A stretch of 64,000 nucleotides of DNA from Halobellus sp. LT62 (GCF_037031285.1 NZ_JAYEZO010000001.1:372001-436000); one strand, 5' to 3'. Shown: positions 27,176 to 35,416, numbered from the stretch's first letter. Translations and numbers: made by a program. Notes: generated by a model from the sequence alone, not told the origin.

Positions 27176-27316
27176 GATCCGGGGCTCGACTCCGCTCAGT
27201 CGCATATCTCTCGGATCTACTCACTGGATGGCGTTCGGAAGACATCTTTCTTGTATGTAATTAGTATCCAAAATGTACTTACTTCTCATTGTAGCCCTTT
27301 CCCTCGGTCCTGCTGG

Positions 27317-28390
27317 ATGGCGGACTATTCAGGTGATCCCTCCGAGTTCAAGGTGTACTGGTTTGCACGCGATCTCGTCGCCTCGAGTTTCGGCGGGTAC
27401 GCCACGAAGGAAGTAGACACGCTCAAACAGCTCTCCGCTCACCTCGAAGAGAACTTGGACGACGACCAACAAATGACCGAATCAGCCGTCGAAGTCCAAA
27501 AGCAACACATCGAGGACACGATTACTGGCTCTGTCACTCGAACGTACGGAGACGACATCTCGAAGCGGTACCGACAAACGGAGGACTTGGTCGAGCGGAT
27601 CCTCAGGCGGATCGAAGAACCCGACGACCTCCGTGAGTTCGGAATCGCGATCGACGCGGTTGTTCGAACCAGCGAAATTCTCGATATGACTCCCAGTTTC
27701 GGCGAGTCTGAGATCGTCGAGATCGTTGACGAGACCTTAGAAAACGAATCCGGTACGCTCGACCCCGCTGCGGCGTACGACGCGCTGTTTAATGTCGATT
27801 TCGAGGGCGAAGCCTATCAGCTGGGCGCGCAGCGGGAACCGCTTATCGAATACGTCCACGAGAAGATGCAGGCGCTTCGATCCGATCCGTATCTCTCAGA
27901 ACGGGAAGTCGCGAGGATCGTCTCCGGAATCGTACAGGAGTACGAGCGCCGTGCGGGCCAGAGTCGAGCCTCTACGGCAGGCAACGTCCTCGAAACTGGG
28001 CTACAGCATATTTTCGGTCGATTCGACATCCCCGCTACGGGCACGCCCGAACACTTCGGCGACATCGAGATCGACAATATGGTTAGTGGATCGGACGGGA
28101 GTATTGGGTTTTCTTGTAAGCGTACTCTCCGAGAACGCTTCCGGCAGAGTCTCTCTCGTGAAGCCGAAATCGGCGTCGACGAAGTCTGGTTCGTCTCGCT
28201 CCTGATGGCGGACGTCTCACGAGAGAAGCTTCAGGACATCAGTAACGACGGCGGTCGGATCTACGTTCCACGTGATTCCTTCGTTTGGAATCGGTACAGA
28301 GACGACGAGGAACTCTCCGATACGCTCCGGCCTGCGGATCAGTTTATCCGAGACGTCGTCGAGTTCACTGGTGTACCCGCCCGATTCTGA
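27317..28390 (+). CDS. Type II restriction endonuclease, EcoRII-like catalytic domain
   Basis: 357 residues from ATG 27317 (MADYSGDPSEFKVYWFARDL). The N-terminal two thirds are helical and unrecognised. Near residues 248-270 comes FGDIEIDNMV then IGFSCKRTLRERFRQ, resembling the PD-(D/E)XK core of EcoRII-type enzymes (D ... CKxxxxxRWRQ). It is convergent with a C5-cytosine methyltransferase, stop against stop with no gap, so the pair is a complete restriction-modification system. Cleavage site not predictable. Confidence 0.78.
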   Translation: MADYSGDPSEFKVYWFARDLVASSFGGYATKEVDTLKQLSAHLEENLDDDQQMTESAVEVQKQHIEDTITGSVTRTYGDDISKRYRQTEDLVERILRRIEEPDDLREFGIAIDAVVRTSEILDMTPSFGESEIVEIVDETLENESGTLDPAAAYDALFNVDFEGEAYQLGAQREPLIEYVHEKMQALRSDPYLSEREVARIVSGIVQEYERRAGQSRASTAGNVLETGLQHIFGRFDIPATGTPEHFGDIEIDNMVSGSDGSIGFSCKRTLRERFRQSLSREAEIGVDEVWFVSLLMADVSREKLQDISNDGGRIYVPRDSFVWNRYRDDEELSDTLRPADQFIRDVVEFTGVPARF

Positions 28391-29749
28391 TCAATCCGCT
28401 TTCTGGGGCTTTTCACCGTGGACTGAGTGATTGAAGATCTCAGAGCGGACCGCTGTTCCAATCGCTTGCGCCAATAGCGGTGGCACAGCGTTCCCGACCT
28501 GCTTGAATGCGTGGGTCCGTGAAACCGGGAACTCGAAGGTATCTTTGAACGATTGAAGCCTCGCAGCCTCACGAACCGTAATCGAGCGGGCCTCGTTCGG
28601 GTGAATGAACATATGCCCGTCCTTGTAGAGGTGCGCGACGACCGTCGTCGACGGCTCCGTCGGATTCTGTTTCTTCAGCTTGTCCGGGAAGATGTCCGTT
28701 CGGTACGGCTGGTGTTCTTCGGGAATATCTCCGATGATGTACGAAGTACCCTCTCCGAGTAGCTTGTACAGCGTCAGATCACGCATATTGTGCCCTCGAC
28801 ACTCGTGGTTCAGGAGGGGTTGCTCTTCCCAGTCCTGCTCCTCGTCGAGATCGCGAGCCCAGTACTGGTATTCCGAGACCGGGCCGAGTTCGTACTCTTC
28901 GGCTTTCGTCGGCGGTGTTTCTCCCGACGGTGAAACCGGCGGAAGATCGAGAATCGCGTCAGCTACGGTATTCCACGGCTTCTTGTTCCGTCGGTTTTTG
29001 TAGAACGTCGGGAAGATTTCCTCTTCTCGGTCATCAACGAACCCATCAAGGGTATGCTGATCCTCTTCAGACCGCTTCGACGGGTCTTCTCTGTATTTGA
29101 TGTTCTTTTCTTTCTCGTTCTTCGGAGCCCGGTGAGTCGCCCATTGCTCCATATCCGGATTTCCCACGCCGATCCGATTTCCGATAAAGAAGAGGCGCTT
29201 CCGGTGCTGAGGAACGCCGTAGTCGGCTGCGTCGAGCAACTGTACGCGGACAGTATAATTTAGATCCAGATCCAGATCCGCAACCTCTCTTTCGCCGCGC
29301 ATCTGCTCTTTGATGGTATCGACCACTGGAACACCATCCTCGTTTTCCGCCGAGAGCATCCCCTCGACGTTCTCCATCACGAACGCTTTTGGCTGATAGT
29401 GGTCGACGAACCGGAGGAACTCCTCGTAGAGCAGGTGACGCTCGTCTGTTTGATTATTCCGTCCTTCGAGAGAGTTGATTTTGCTTCGTCCAACGAGAGA
29501 GAACGTCGGACAGGGAGGCCCCCCGGCCACGAGATCCAATTCGCCCTCTTTGAGGCCGAGTTCGGGCGGTTCCTCCTCGCGGATGTCTCCGACAGTCATT
29601 TCGCACCCGTGGTTCGCCTCATAGGTCGGTTTGGTCTTCTCCTCGTGGTCAATGCCCCACAATACCTCAAATCCAGCATCGTGGAGTCCCTGAGAGAGGC
29701 CGCCAGCTCCACAGAAGAGGTCAATGGCAGTTAACTTCCCCTCGATCAT
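28391..29749 (-). CDS. DNA (cytosine-5) methyltransferase
   Basis: 452 residues. Motif I DLFCGAGGLS (about residues 10-19), motif IV with catalytic Cys GGPPCPTFSLVGR (about 79-91), motif VI ENVEG (about 125), motif VIII region YGVPQHRKRLFFIG, and C-terminal motifs IX-X (REAARLQSF, QVGNAVPPLLAQAIG). The variable region between VIII and IX sets specificity. It protects the host from the nuclease encoded head-to-head at its 3' end. The start is 115 bp from a divergent winged-helix gene. Confidence 0.93.
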   Translation of the reverse strand: MIEGKLTAIDLFCGAGGLSQGLHDAGFEVLWGIDHEEKTKPTYEANHGCEMTVGDIREEEPPELGLKEGELDLVAGGPPCPTFSLVGRSKINSLEGRNNQTDERHLLYEEFLRFVDHYQPKAFVMENVEGMLSAENEDGVPVVDTIKEQMRGEREVADLDLDLNYTVRVQLLDAADYGVPQHRKRLFFIGNRIGVGNPDMEQWATHRAPKNEKEKNIKYREDPSKRSEEDQHTLDGFVDDREEEIFPTFYKNRRNKKPWNTVADAILDLPPVSPSGETPPTKAEEYELGPVSEYQYWARDLDEEQDWEEQPLLNHECRGHNMRDLTLYKLLGEGTSYIIGDIPEEHQPYRTDIFPDKLKKQNPTEPSTTVVAHLYKDGHMFIHPNEARSITVREAARLQSFKDTFEFPVSRTHAFKQVGNAVPPLLAQAIGTAVRSEIFNHSVHGEKPQKAD

Positions 29750-29803
29750 TTCCTTAGTGAACGTACGGGGGGTCGTTTAAATTTCTCATTGCTCGGTATA
29801 TGC

Positions 29804-29834
29804 GTATCTTGTACGTAAGTTGTAGCCAAGATAC
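29804..29834. promoter_or_regulatory. Inverted repeat between methyltransferase and winged-helix genes
   Basis: GTATCTTG (29804-29811) and CAAGATAC (29827-29834) are perfect 8-bp arms separated by 15 bp. They lie between the divergent starts at 29749 and 29865, near a TATA-like GGTATATG. It is a candidate operator for the adjacent winged-helix protein. Confidence 0.5.
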
Positions 29835-29864
29835 ATACTACGACAGACGCAACGCTTCGGTTGA

Positions 29865-30119
29865 ATGGACGTTGAGGAATACTCGTGGGTCAAAGCAAGT
29901 GGTTACCGCGAGAATATTTTGCTGGCTCTCGAAGAAAAGCCTCGGACCCCGAAAGAGCTCGCTGAACGCACCGAATACTATCTCAGTCACGTGAGCAACA
30001 CGCTCTCAGATCTGAATGACCACGGTCTCGCCGAGTGCATAACTCCAGATCGGCGTAAAGGCCGTCTCTGGACTGCGACCGGCAAGGGGCAAAAAATAAT
30101 TGATGATCTAAAGAGGTAA
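29865..30119 (+). CDS. Winged-helix regulator, possible controller of the restriction system
   Basis: 84 residues: a whole-length winged helix with LLALEEKPRTPKELAERT, recognition helix LSHVSNTLSDLNDHGL and wing RRKGRLWTATGKG. It is divergent from the methyltransferase gene, with an inverted repeat between them. This arrangement matches controller proteins that time restriction-modification expression, although those are usually of a different HTH class. It may also be an unrelated regulator. Confidence 0.75.
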   Translation: MDVEEYSWVKASGYRENILLALEEKPRTPKELAERTEYYLSHVSNTLSDLNDHGLAECITPDRRKGRLWTATGKGQKIIDDLKR

Positions 30120-30143
30120 GGTGATCTAACATCGGAACCGCGG

Positions 30144-30353
30144 TCAAAACGGCGTATCGGCCGCTGTAGACAGTTGCCACACCACACTCCCGAGCAGATA
30201 GAGCACGGCGGCCGCGAAGGCGACGACACTGAACGCCTGCGATATCCCCGGGAGCGTGGCCTCGACGAACTCGGGAAACCCAATTGAGGACAGTGGGATT
30301 AGGAGGAGGGCGATACCACGGCGGATGGACCGCTTCAGGGCAGTCTCTGACAT
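30144..30353 (-). CDS. Small membrane protein
   Basis: 69 residues from ATG 30353 (MSETALKRSIRRG), with a short basic N-terminus and two hydrophobic stretches (IALLLIPLSSIGF; FSVVAFAAAVLYLLGSVVW). No family recognised. It converges on the winged-helix gene with 24 bp between the ends. Confidence 0.5.
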   Translation of the reverse strand: MSETALKRSIRRGIALLLIPLSSIGFPEFVEATLPGISQAFSVVAFAAAVLYLLGSVVWQLSTAADTPF

Positions 30354-30440
30354 CGGGACGCACATTCGATTCCCGAACAAAATGTCTATCGGACAGTTTG
30401 ACGCAAGAGTAATCCACTGCGAGCGTGTAACACACCGTCA

Positions 30441-30653
30441 ATGCGCGAGTTGGTGATGCTTCTGTTGATCGGGTCCCTGTTCATCCAGCTCCCGCTCGCT
30501 GTCGTGATGTACTTCGACGCGAAGCGACTCGATCTGCGGAACCCCGAACAGTACTGGCTCGGCGTCGTCGTCCCCACCGTTGGCTTCATCGTGATCCTGT
30601 ATTACTTCTCGGAGCGGCGCAACCTCCCCAAGAAGTCCGACGCGGACTCGTAG
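30441..30653 (+). CDS. Small two-helix membrane protein
   Basis: 70 residues: MRELVMLLLIGSLFIQLPLA, a loop DAKRLDLRNPEQYW, a second helix (GVVVPTVGFIVILYYFS) and a basic tail. Small proteins of this shape are common and uncharacterised in haloarchaea. The composition fits the host better than the genes to its left, suggesting the accessory block is ending here. Confidence 0.6.
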   Translation: MRELVMLLLIGSLFIQLPLAVVMYFDAKRLDLRNPEQYWLGVVVPTVGFIVILYYFSERRNLPKKSDADS

Positions 30654-30828
30654 GCCGGGTTGACTCGATCGGTGAGATTCGCGACATCGGTACAGGAAGA
30701 GCAATGAATCACCGCCTCCGTGCTCTTGACCCGATCCGAACAACGAACCAGTCACTCGTGATCTGTGACAGTTTCGCGCGACGGCGACGGATCTGGAATC
30801 TCCGCCGCGAATCGATCCGAAACCCTTT

Positions 30829-30836
30829 TTTATATA
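30829..30836 (+). promoter_or_regulatory. Box A (TATA) of tRNA-Phe
   Basis: TTTATATA lies about 25 bp upstream of the tRNA 5' end, a strong archaeal TATA element. Confidence 0.7.
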
Positions 30837-30858
30837 CTCGGCGTCGAGCGAAGTGCGC

Positions 30859-30932
30859 GCCGCCTTAGCTCAGACTGGGAGAGCACTCGACTGAAGATCG
30901 AGCTGTCCCCGGTTCAAATCCGGGAGGCGGCA
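30859..30932 (+). tRNA. tRNA-Phe, anticodon GAA
   Basis: A 74-nt cloverleaf: acceptor GCCGCCT pairs with AGGCGGC, discriminator A. Anticodon stem CTCGA/TCGAG closes the loop CTGAAGA with anticodon GAA. The T arm has GGTTCAAATCC. CCA is not encoded. A palindrome carrying a second copy of the 3' end follows, as for tRNA-Val. Confidence 0.96.
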
Positions 30933-30971
30933 TTTTCCTGCGAACGACGTGAGCAGTGAACGATACCCGAG

Positions 30972-31035
30972 CGGATTTGAACCAGCGAGCAAATCTGTGA
31001 TTTGCGAGTGAGGTTCACAATCCGGGAGGCGGCAT
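30972..31035 (+). repeat. Palindromic element ending in a second copy of the tRNA-Phe 3' end
   Basis: The last 17 nt around the tRNA-Phe end (30917-30933) recur exactly at 31019-31035; the wider T-arm copy has one inserted base (GGTTCACAATCC). The discriminator-to-discriminator distance is 102 nt, identical to tRNA-Val. Before it stand the reverse complement of the T arm (CGGATTTGAACC, 30972-30983) and a perfect 7-bp hairpin GCAAATC-TGT-GATTTGC (30989-31005). Confidence 0.85.
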
Positions 31036-31628
31036 CAGGTTTCTACACGGACTAAACTCGAGCGACAGCGACGTCATACGGCGGTTTTATCGTCCAAAAT
31101 CGGTGGTGATTTGAACCGACAACAACACGGAAACCGGTCTCGTCTTGCGTTCCACATCCATTGGCAACCTCTACGAATACAATTCTTCACCGTGGGATAT
31201 TACCAACCGCGCGTGATAGTTGAGACTCGCTGTTCAGTCCCTTTTTCAGGTCATCGAACTCCCCACAGTACCGATCTGAGGGGTTCGATAGTTGGCTGAG
31301 GATGTTGGGGTCTATCCACGTGTTCAGTACAGAGGACTTACGTAGCGATCTCCCTGTTGGATTACCCACTTTCTCTCAAGAACGCCGTGCGAGAGATAGC
31401 GGATGACTTTGCCAGTAGGTTTGATGATACTTCTACGTATGATCTCGGCTTGATCCGGAGATCCGCTCGGCCACGGGTAGCCCGGCAACGCCCGCCCGTA
31501 TGGCCGATCTTACCGTGACCCGCTGATTGCTGTTTACCGGCTCAGAAGCTGGTAACGCGGCTTTATCGTGGCTCTGAGGAGATACCACCTATATAACAAA
31601 CCCGTTCACGGGCCCAGTCCCGGTTGCG
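31036..31628. other. Intergenic stretch, mostly empty
   Basis: No complete gene. A protein-like plus-strand piece near 31350-31480 (LLDYPLSLKNAVREIADDFA) may be a decayed gene end, but I cannot name it. CTATATAAC at 31589-31597 is a good TATA box for the PRC-barrel gene that starts at 31629. Confidence 0.4.
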
Positions 31629-31874
31629 ATGGCACGAATGCACGTAACTGAAGACGATGAAGGGAAGAACGTGGTCAACTCCAGCGGGAAGAAGATCGGG
31701 ATAGTCACCGAGGTCAGAAACGGCACGGCGTACGTGAACGCGGATCCGGGAATCACGGACACCATCCGTTCCAAGCTGGGCTGGGGCGATGCCGACAAGG
31801 ACGACTACGCCCTGCAGAAGGATCGTATCGACACGATCACCGACGACGAGGTCCGACTCAAGAAAAACCTGTAG
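31629..31874 (+). CDS. Small PRC-barrel-like protein
   Basis: 81 residues. The sequence GKNVVNSSGKKIGIVTEVRN, GTAYVNADPG and DEVRLKKNL gives the strand pattern of a PRC-barrel, a small beta-barrel found in RNA- and division-linked proteins. The second half has the acidic loop GWGDADKDDYALQKDRID. TATA at 31589 lies 32-40 bp from the ATG, implying a very short or absent leader. The function in haloarchaea is uncertain. Confidence 0.75.
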   Translation: MARMHVTEDDEGKNVVNSSGKKIGIVTEVRNGTAYVNADPGITDTIRSKLGWGDADKDDYALQKDRIDTITDDEVRLKKNL

Positions 31875-32407
31875 CTCCGCGTCTCGCGTCGGTGCGCACT
31901 CCGATTTTTGCGGCTGTCACGACACGCTCCGATAGCGCTTCCGAACGAGCCGGTGTCCGTGGCCAACTGGTGTCGAACAGCGCCGTCTTCTCCTGTTACC
32001 GGAGTTCTCGTAGCGCTTGTAAGTCTTCACTCGCTCGATCGCTCGACAGCGTGCGATCGGATGCGCAATCAGTTGCAAACGTTACGATAGTTCCGACAAG
32101 TCGGCAGCCGGTTCGACGACTCCGCGGGAAGGAGCTGGCACTCGCCCGACGGGCGACTAGGTGGCCGAGACCGTGAGAGGCGACCGCCGAAGCGACCGGA
32201 ACCGACTCCCTAGAGATGGAGCCGCTTACACTGCTGTCGACTCCGATGACCTGCAGTCGCTGGTCGGCGGTCCGCCCGACAGCGCGAACGCGATGGCCAC
32301 TAGTCACCTTCGATTACGAGGGCCTACTGTCGGTAGGGCTTTGTATAGGGACCCGCTACCGGAGGTAATCCTTCGCTTCGACCGTGAAGCGAGCGGGAAC
32401 CCGGGCA
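31875..32407. other. Intergenic stretch without convincing gene
   Basis: 533 bp of mixed composition. Frames exist on both strands but none has a recognisable start, composition or motif. The last 60 bp contains a near-palindrome CGCTTCGACCGTGAAGCG just before the TraB-like gene. Confidence 0.35.
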
Positions 32408-33238
32408 ATGACCGAGCACCAGCATACGGACGAGCACGGAGCGGCTGACCCGACAGCACACGTAGAGAGCCACCGACCACCGGATCACGCAGCACACGAC
32501 CCGCAATTCGATGATCCGCGACTCGACGAGACCTATCTCCGAGTCGTTCCCGAGACCGAGGCGGGCGGGATTGTCGTGCTGGTCGGCGTCACACATGACC
32601 ACCCGGCGAGCCAGGCGCGGGCGCGACGGGTGGTCGCGGGAGTCGCACCGGCAGTCGTTGCCCTCGAACTGTCCCCGCTCGCGATGCCACTCTATAGACA
32701 GTACGCCAGTGCGCGCGACGGACGCACGGTCGGTGCGTACGACGGCGGGGAGATGGCCGCGGCGCTGGCAGCCAGTGGCGACGGTCGGGTCGTGGGAATC
32801 GACGCCCCCAACTGGGCGTACGGGCGGCGGCTCGTCGAGGCGCTTCGCGCACGGGAGACGGACCGCGAGGCGGCGGCTTCCGCCATCCGGGACACCCTCT
32901 CCGTCTCGAGACACGCCGTCACCTGTGCCGTCAGTGCGGCGATCCGCACGGTGACGCCTTGGTCGCCCACCGTCGAGACGCCGGCCGCCCACGACAGTTC
33001 CGTTGCCGATCCGCCTGCGGCACAGGCCGCCGACGAGGCCCGGAAGCTGTCACGGAGTCGGGCACTGCTGGGGGCGCTCGAGCTGCCGCCGGGGCAGGTG
33101 CTCGTCGACGAGCTCCGCGAGGCGAGTATGGCGTCGCGGATCGAATCCCTGCGAACCGAGGGATCCGTCGTCGCCGTGGTCGGGCACGCCCACCTCGGGC
33201 CGATTTACGATCGGCTAGCTGGGGAGGAAAGCGACTGA
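32408..33238 (+). CDS. TraB/GumN-type (TIKI-like) family protein
   Basis: 276 residues from ATG 32408 after a His/Asp-rich leader. Family features: VLVGVTHDHPAS at about residue 57, VALELSPLAMPLYRQ, then KLSRSRALLGALELPPGQVL and VAVVGHAHLGPI at the end. TraB-like domains resemble TIKI metalloproteases; the paired His-containing motifs are present. No membrane helix is evident, unlike longer TraB proteins. Substrate unknown. Confidence 0.72.
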   Translation: MTEHQHTDEHGAADPTAHVESHRPPDHAAHDPQFDDPRLDETYLRVVPETEAGGIVVLVGVTHDHPASQARARRVVAGVAPAVVALELSPLAMPLYRQYASARDGRTVGAYDGGEMAAALAASGDGRVVGIDAPNWAYGRRLVEALRARETDREAAASAIRDTLSVSRHAVTCAVSAAIRTVTPWSPTVETPAAHDSSVADPPAAQAADEARKLSRSRALLGALELPPGQVLVDELREASMASRIESLRTEGSVVAVVGHAHLGPIYDRLAGEESD

Positions 33239-33244
33239 CTAATC

Positions 33245-33312
33245 GACTACCCCACTCTACACGCCTTCGGCGTGTTGAGGTTGGGGCCTGTCTGTGAACT
33301 CGGCTTCAACCC
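33245..33312 (+). repeat. Structured repeat, copy A (related to 41666-41746)
   Basis: The order is CTACCCCACTCTAC, a perfect hairpin ACACGCC-TTC-GGCGTGT, then GTTGAGGTTGGGGC and TGTGAACTCGGCTTCAACCC. The CCCCA and CTC segments can also pair with TGGGG and GAG. It begins 6 bp after the TraB-like gene. The second copy shares both end blocks but has a different internal loop. A relic of an IS200/IS605-type end or a terminator-like RNA is possible. Confidence 0.5.
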
Positions 33313-33412
33313 ATCGAGATAGGCGGTAACTCAGCCCTCGTCGAAATCCTCGGGAGATCAGGAAGTGGAACAAGCATAACCGTCCAGCGCCCCTCTCACT
33401 AGAGAGTAACAG

Positions 33413-34621
33413 ATGAACATCTCAGAGATCCTCTCCCCAAAATTCACCGAGTTCGACATCGGCACACCGCTCTCGAAGGTCGCCGGGGCGTTCGAGAATC
33501 AGGAGCTCGATGCCGTCATCGTAACGGACGGCGACGAGTATCGCGGTGTCGTTAGTCGCCGACAGCTGGCGTCCTCGTCCAATCAGCCCTCTGCGAAGGT
33601 CGGCTCACAGGTACAGCACGTCCCGACTGTCGACCGCACCGAGGACGTCCGCGAGGTCGCGCGGCTTATGATCGGGAGCGACGCCAAAACGCTCCCCGTA
33701 CTCGACGACGACCGTGTCGTCGGTGTGGTAACCGGCGATGCCGTCCTCGAAGCCGTGCGTCCGTTCCTCGACGCGGTGACCGTCGAGGACGCCTACACGG
33801 CGGAGTTAATCAGTGCGACTCCCGAAACCACGATCGGGAAAGCGCTCAATCTGCTTCGAGAAGCCGGGATCGCCCATCTCCCGGTCGTCGACGGGGACGA
33901 TCCCGTGGGAATGCTGAGCCTGTACGACGTCATCGAGTTCACGACTCGGGGCGGCAGTAAGAGCCAAGGCGGTTCGTCGAGCGGCTTCGGTGGCCGCGGC
34001 GGTGGCGGGCAGAACCGTGGTGGGTTCGGCGCGCGCGAGGGCGATGCCGACCGGATGCTCGATCTTCCGGTGCGGAACCTGATGTCCGATGTAGTCGCGA
34101 CGGTCGAGCGGAGCGCACCGCTCGACGAGGTCGTCGAGACGATGTTCGAACGGGAAATCTCCTCTCTCGTCGTCACGGCCGACAACACCAACGAGCCGAT
34201 CGGTATCGTCACGAAAACGGACGTCATCGAGGCGCTCACCTGGGAGCGCGACGACCGGAACGCCGTGCAGGTGTTCGGGCTCGACCTGTTGGAGGGGATG
34301 GACTACGACGACGTCTCCGCGCTGATCGAGAGCGTAACCTCGAAGTACGGAGAGATGAGCGTGATCAAGGCCAGCATCCAACTGCAGGAGCACAAAGAAC
34401 AGAGCCGGGGTGTGCCGCTGGTGTTAGCACGGATTCGACTAGTCACCGACCGCGGCTACTTCACGGCCGATGGGGAGGGGTACGGTGCCTCCCACGCCCT
34501 CCGTCTCGCAGCGAACGCCGTCGAACGTCAACTCCTCAAGGGGAAGACCTACGGCCAATCGAAGAAGCACCCCGACACTGACGAGCAGGCACAGCTCTAC
34601 GGTTGGTGGCTTGGCGGGTAA
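33413..34621 (+). CDS. CBS-domain protein with C-terminal HPF/RaiA-like domain
   Basis: 402 residues. Two CBS pairs are visible (VSRRQL ... LPVLDDDRVVGVVTGDAVLEA; ATPETTIGKALNLLREAGIA ... LPVVDGDDPVGMLS; then NLMSDVVATV ... SLVVTADNTNEPIGIVTKTD), broken by a Gly-rich linker around residues 182-205. The C-terminal 110 residues (KYGEMSVIKASIQLQEHKEQ ... ALRLAANAVERQLLKGK) resemble ribosome hibernation factors. An adenine-nucleotide sensor tied to ribosome binding is inferred. Confidence 0.82.
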   Translation: MNISEILSPKFTEFDIGTPLSKVAGAFENQELDAVIVTDGDEYRGVVSRRQLASSSNQPSAKVGSQVQHVPTVDRTEDVREVARLMIGSDAKTLPVLDDDRVVGVVTGDAVLEAVRPFLDAVTVEDAYTAELISATPETTIGKALNLLREAGIAHLPVVDGDDPVGMLSLYDVIEFTTRGGSKSQGGSSSGFGGRGGGGQNRGGFGAREGDADRMLDLPVRNLMSDVVATVERSAPLDEVVETMFEREISSLVVTADNTNEPIGIVTKTDVIEALTWERDDRNAVQVFGLDLLEGMDYDDVSALIESVTSKYGEMSVIKASIQLQEHKEQSRGVPLVLARIRLVTDRGYFTADGEGYGASHALRLAANAVERQLLKGKTYGQSKKHPDTDEQAQLYGWWLGG

Positions 34622-34681
34622 TCGGATCGATGTCTACAATTATGGCAGTACCATCTGCTTCCGGGTGTTGATGTGAATCTC

Positions 34682-34760
34682 CCTCGGGGTCAAGTGGTTC
34701 GAGAGACCGTAGGTCTCTCGTCATCACGAAACGGCTACGCCGTTTCGGACGACCCCGAGG
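34682..34760 (+). ncRNA. Putative three-way-junction RNA
   Basis: A perfect 10-bp outer stem CCTCGGGGTC (34682-34691)/GACCCCGAGG (34751-34760) encloses two perfect 9-bp hairpins, CGAGAGACC-GTA-GGTCTCTCG (34700-34720) and CGAAACGGC-TAC-GCCGTTTCG (34727-34747). It lies between the CBS-HPF gene and an IS200/IS605-like hairpin at 34857, so it may be an element-encoded guide-type RNA or an independent structured RNA. The strand is not certain. Confidence 0.5.
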
Positions 34761-34856
34761 CACTTGCCTTGCTTATCTGTAGATCTGCGTTCGGACCTCT
34801 CAGAACATACCACGTCATCTCAATTCTCGGGATTTATGGAAGTTACAAGGCTAAAA

Positions 34857-34878
34857 CCCCGCCCTTCAGGGCAAGGGG
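34857..34878. mobile_element. IS200/IS605-like terminal hairpin relic
   Basis: CCCC-GCCC-TTCA-GGGC-AA-GGGG preceded by GGCTAAAA resembles the ends of haloarchaeal IS200/IS605 elements. No transposase or tnpB gene accompanies it. It stands 4 bp from the stop codon of the DUF5789 gene and may now act as a terminator. Confidence 0.45.
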
Positions 34879-34882
34879 TATG

Positions 34883-35215
34883 TCAACGATGTATCATCCC
34901 CAAGATCCGGCTTCTAACGTCGTCGGCGGAATCGTACGATTGATTATCGGTTGAGGCAAGCACTTCTTCGAGGGACTTTGTTCCGTCCTGCGTTTCGATC
35001 TCGTAGTCGCCATAGGCCTCGACCAATTCATCCGTCGTGATCGGATAGTCTTGGGATTCGAGTGCCTCATCAAGGTCACCGAGCCGTCCACTAGGGTCAC
35101 CGCTCATCGCTCGGTCTTCGTGGGCGCGGTCGCGTGCGTCCTCCCGCCTCCGCGCTGGTTGTTGTCGCTGTTCGTCGTCTGGGTGTTCGTCTCGGTCCCG
35201 TTTGTCGTCTGGCAT
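34883..35215 (-). CDS. DUF5789 family protein
   Basis: 110 residues from ATG 35215. A highly charged N-terminus (MPDDKRDRDEHPDDEQRQQP) leads into the conserved domain DLDEALESQDYPITTDELVE ... YGDYEIETQDGTKSLEEVL ... SADDVRSRILGMIHR. The family is restricted to haloarchaea and is uncharacterised. The gene ends beside an IS-type hairpin and is divergent from the aldolase gene at 35417. Confidence 0.8.
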   Translation of the reverse strand: MPDDKRDRDEHPDDEQRQQPARRREDARDRAHEDRAMSGDPSGRLGDLDEALESQDYPITTDELVEAYGDYEIETQDGTKSLEEVLASTDNQSYDSADDVRSRILGMIHR

Positions 35216-35416
35216 CCTTCGAGATAGGCGCTCGATTCGGATAACTGTGTGGACGCTTGTCAGTGTGAACTCCGCGGGGACATCTCGTGGACAGTAGCAG
35301 CTTTTCGAACGTATGCAGTATCCGCTGCCTTTCGAGATGCGTCTCGAACGAGTCGTGAAGGCAGTCTCCATCACTTGGTCAGTAGATGTTTCCTCTCCGT
35401 CCCGGAAGATACACTG

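Noticed and set aside
12557-31035. One genomic island bounded by matching att sites
   Set aside because: The boundaries are different tRNAs with different 3' ends, so they cannot be the two att sites of one integration.
34673-34954. 93-codon plus-strand frame across the structured RNA candidate
   Set aside because: The sequence is better explained by perfect nested stems; the frame runs through the IS hairpin and into the antisense of DUF5789.
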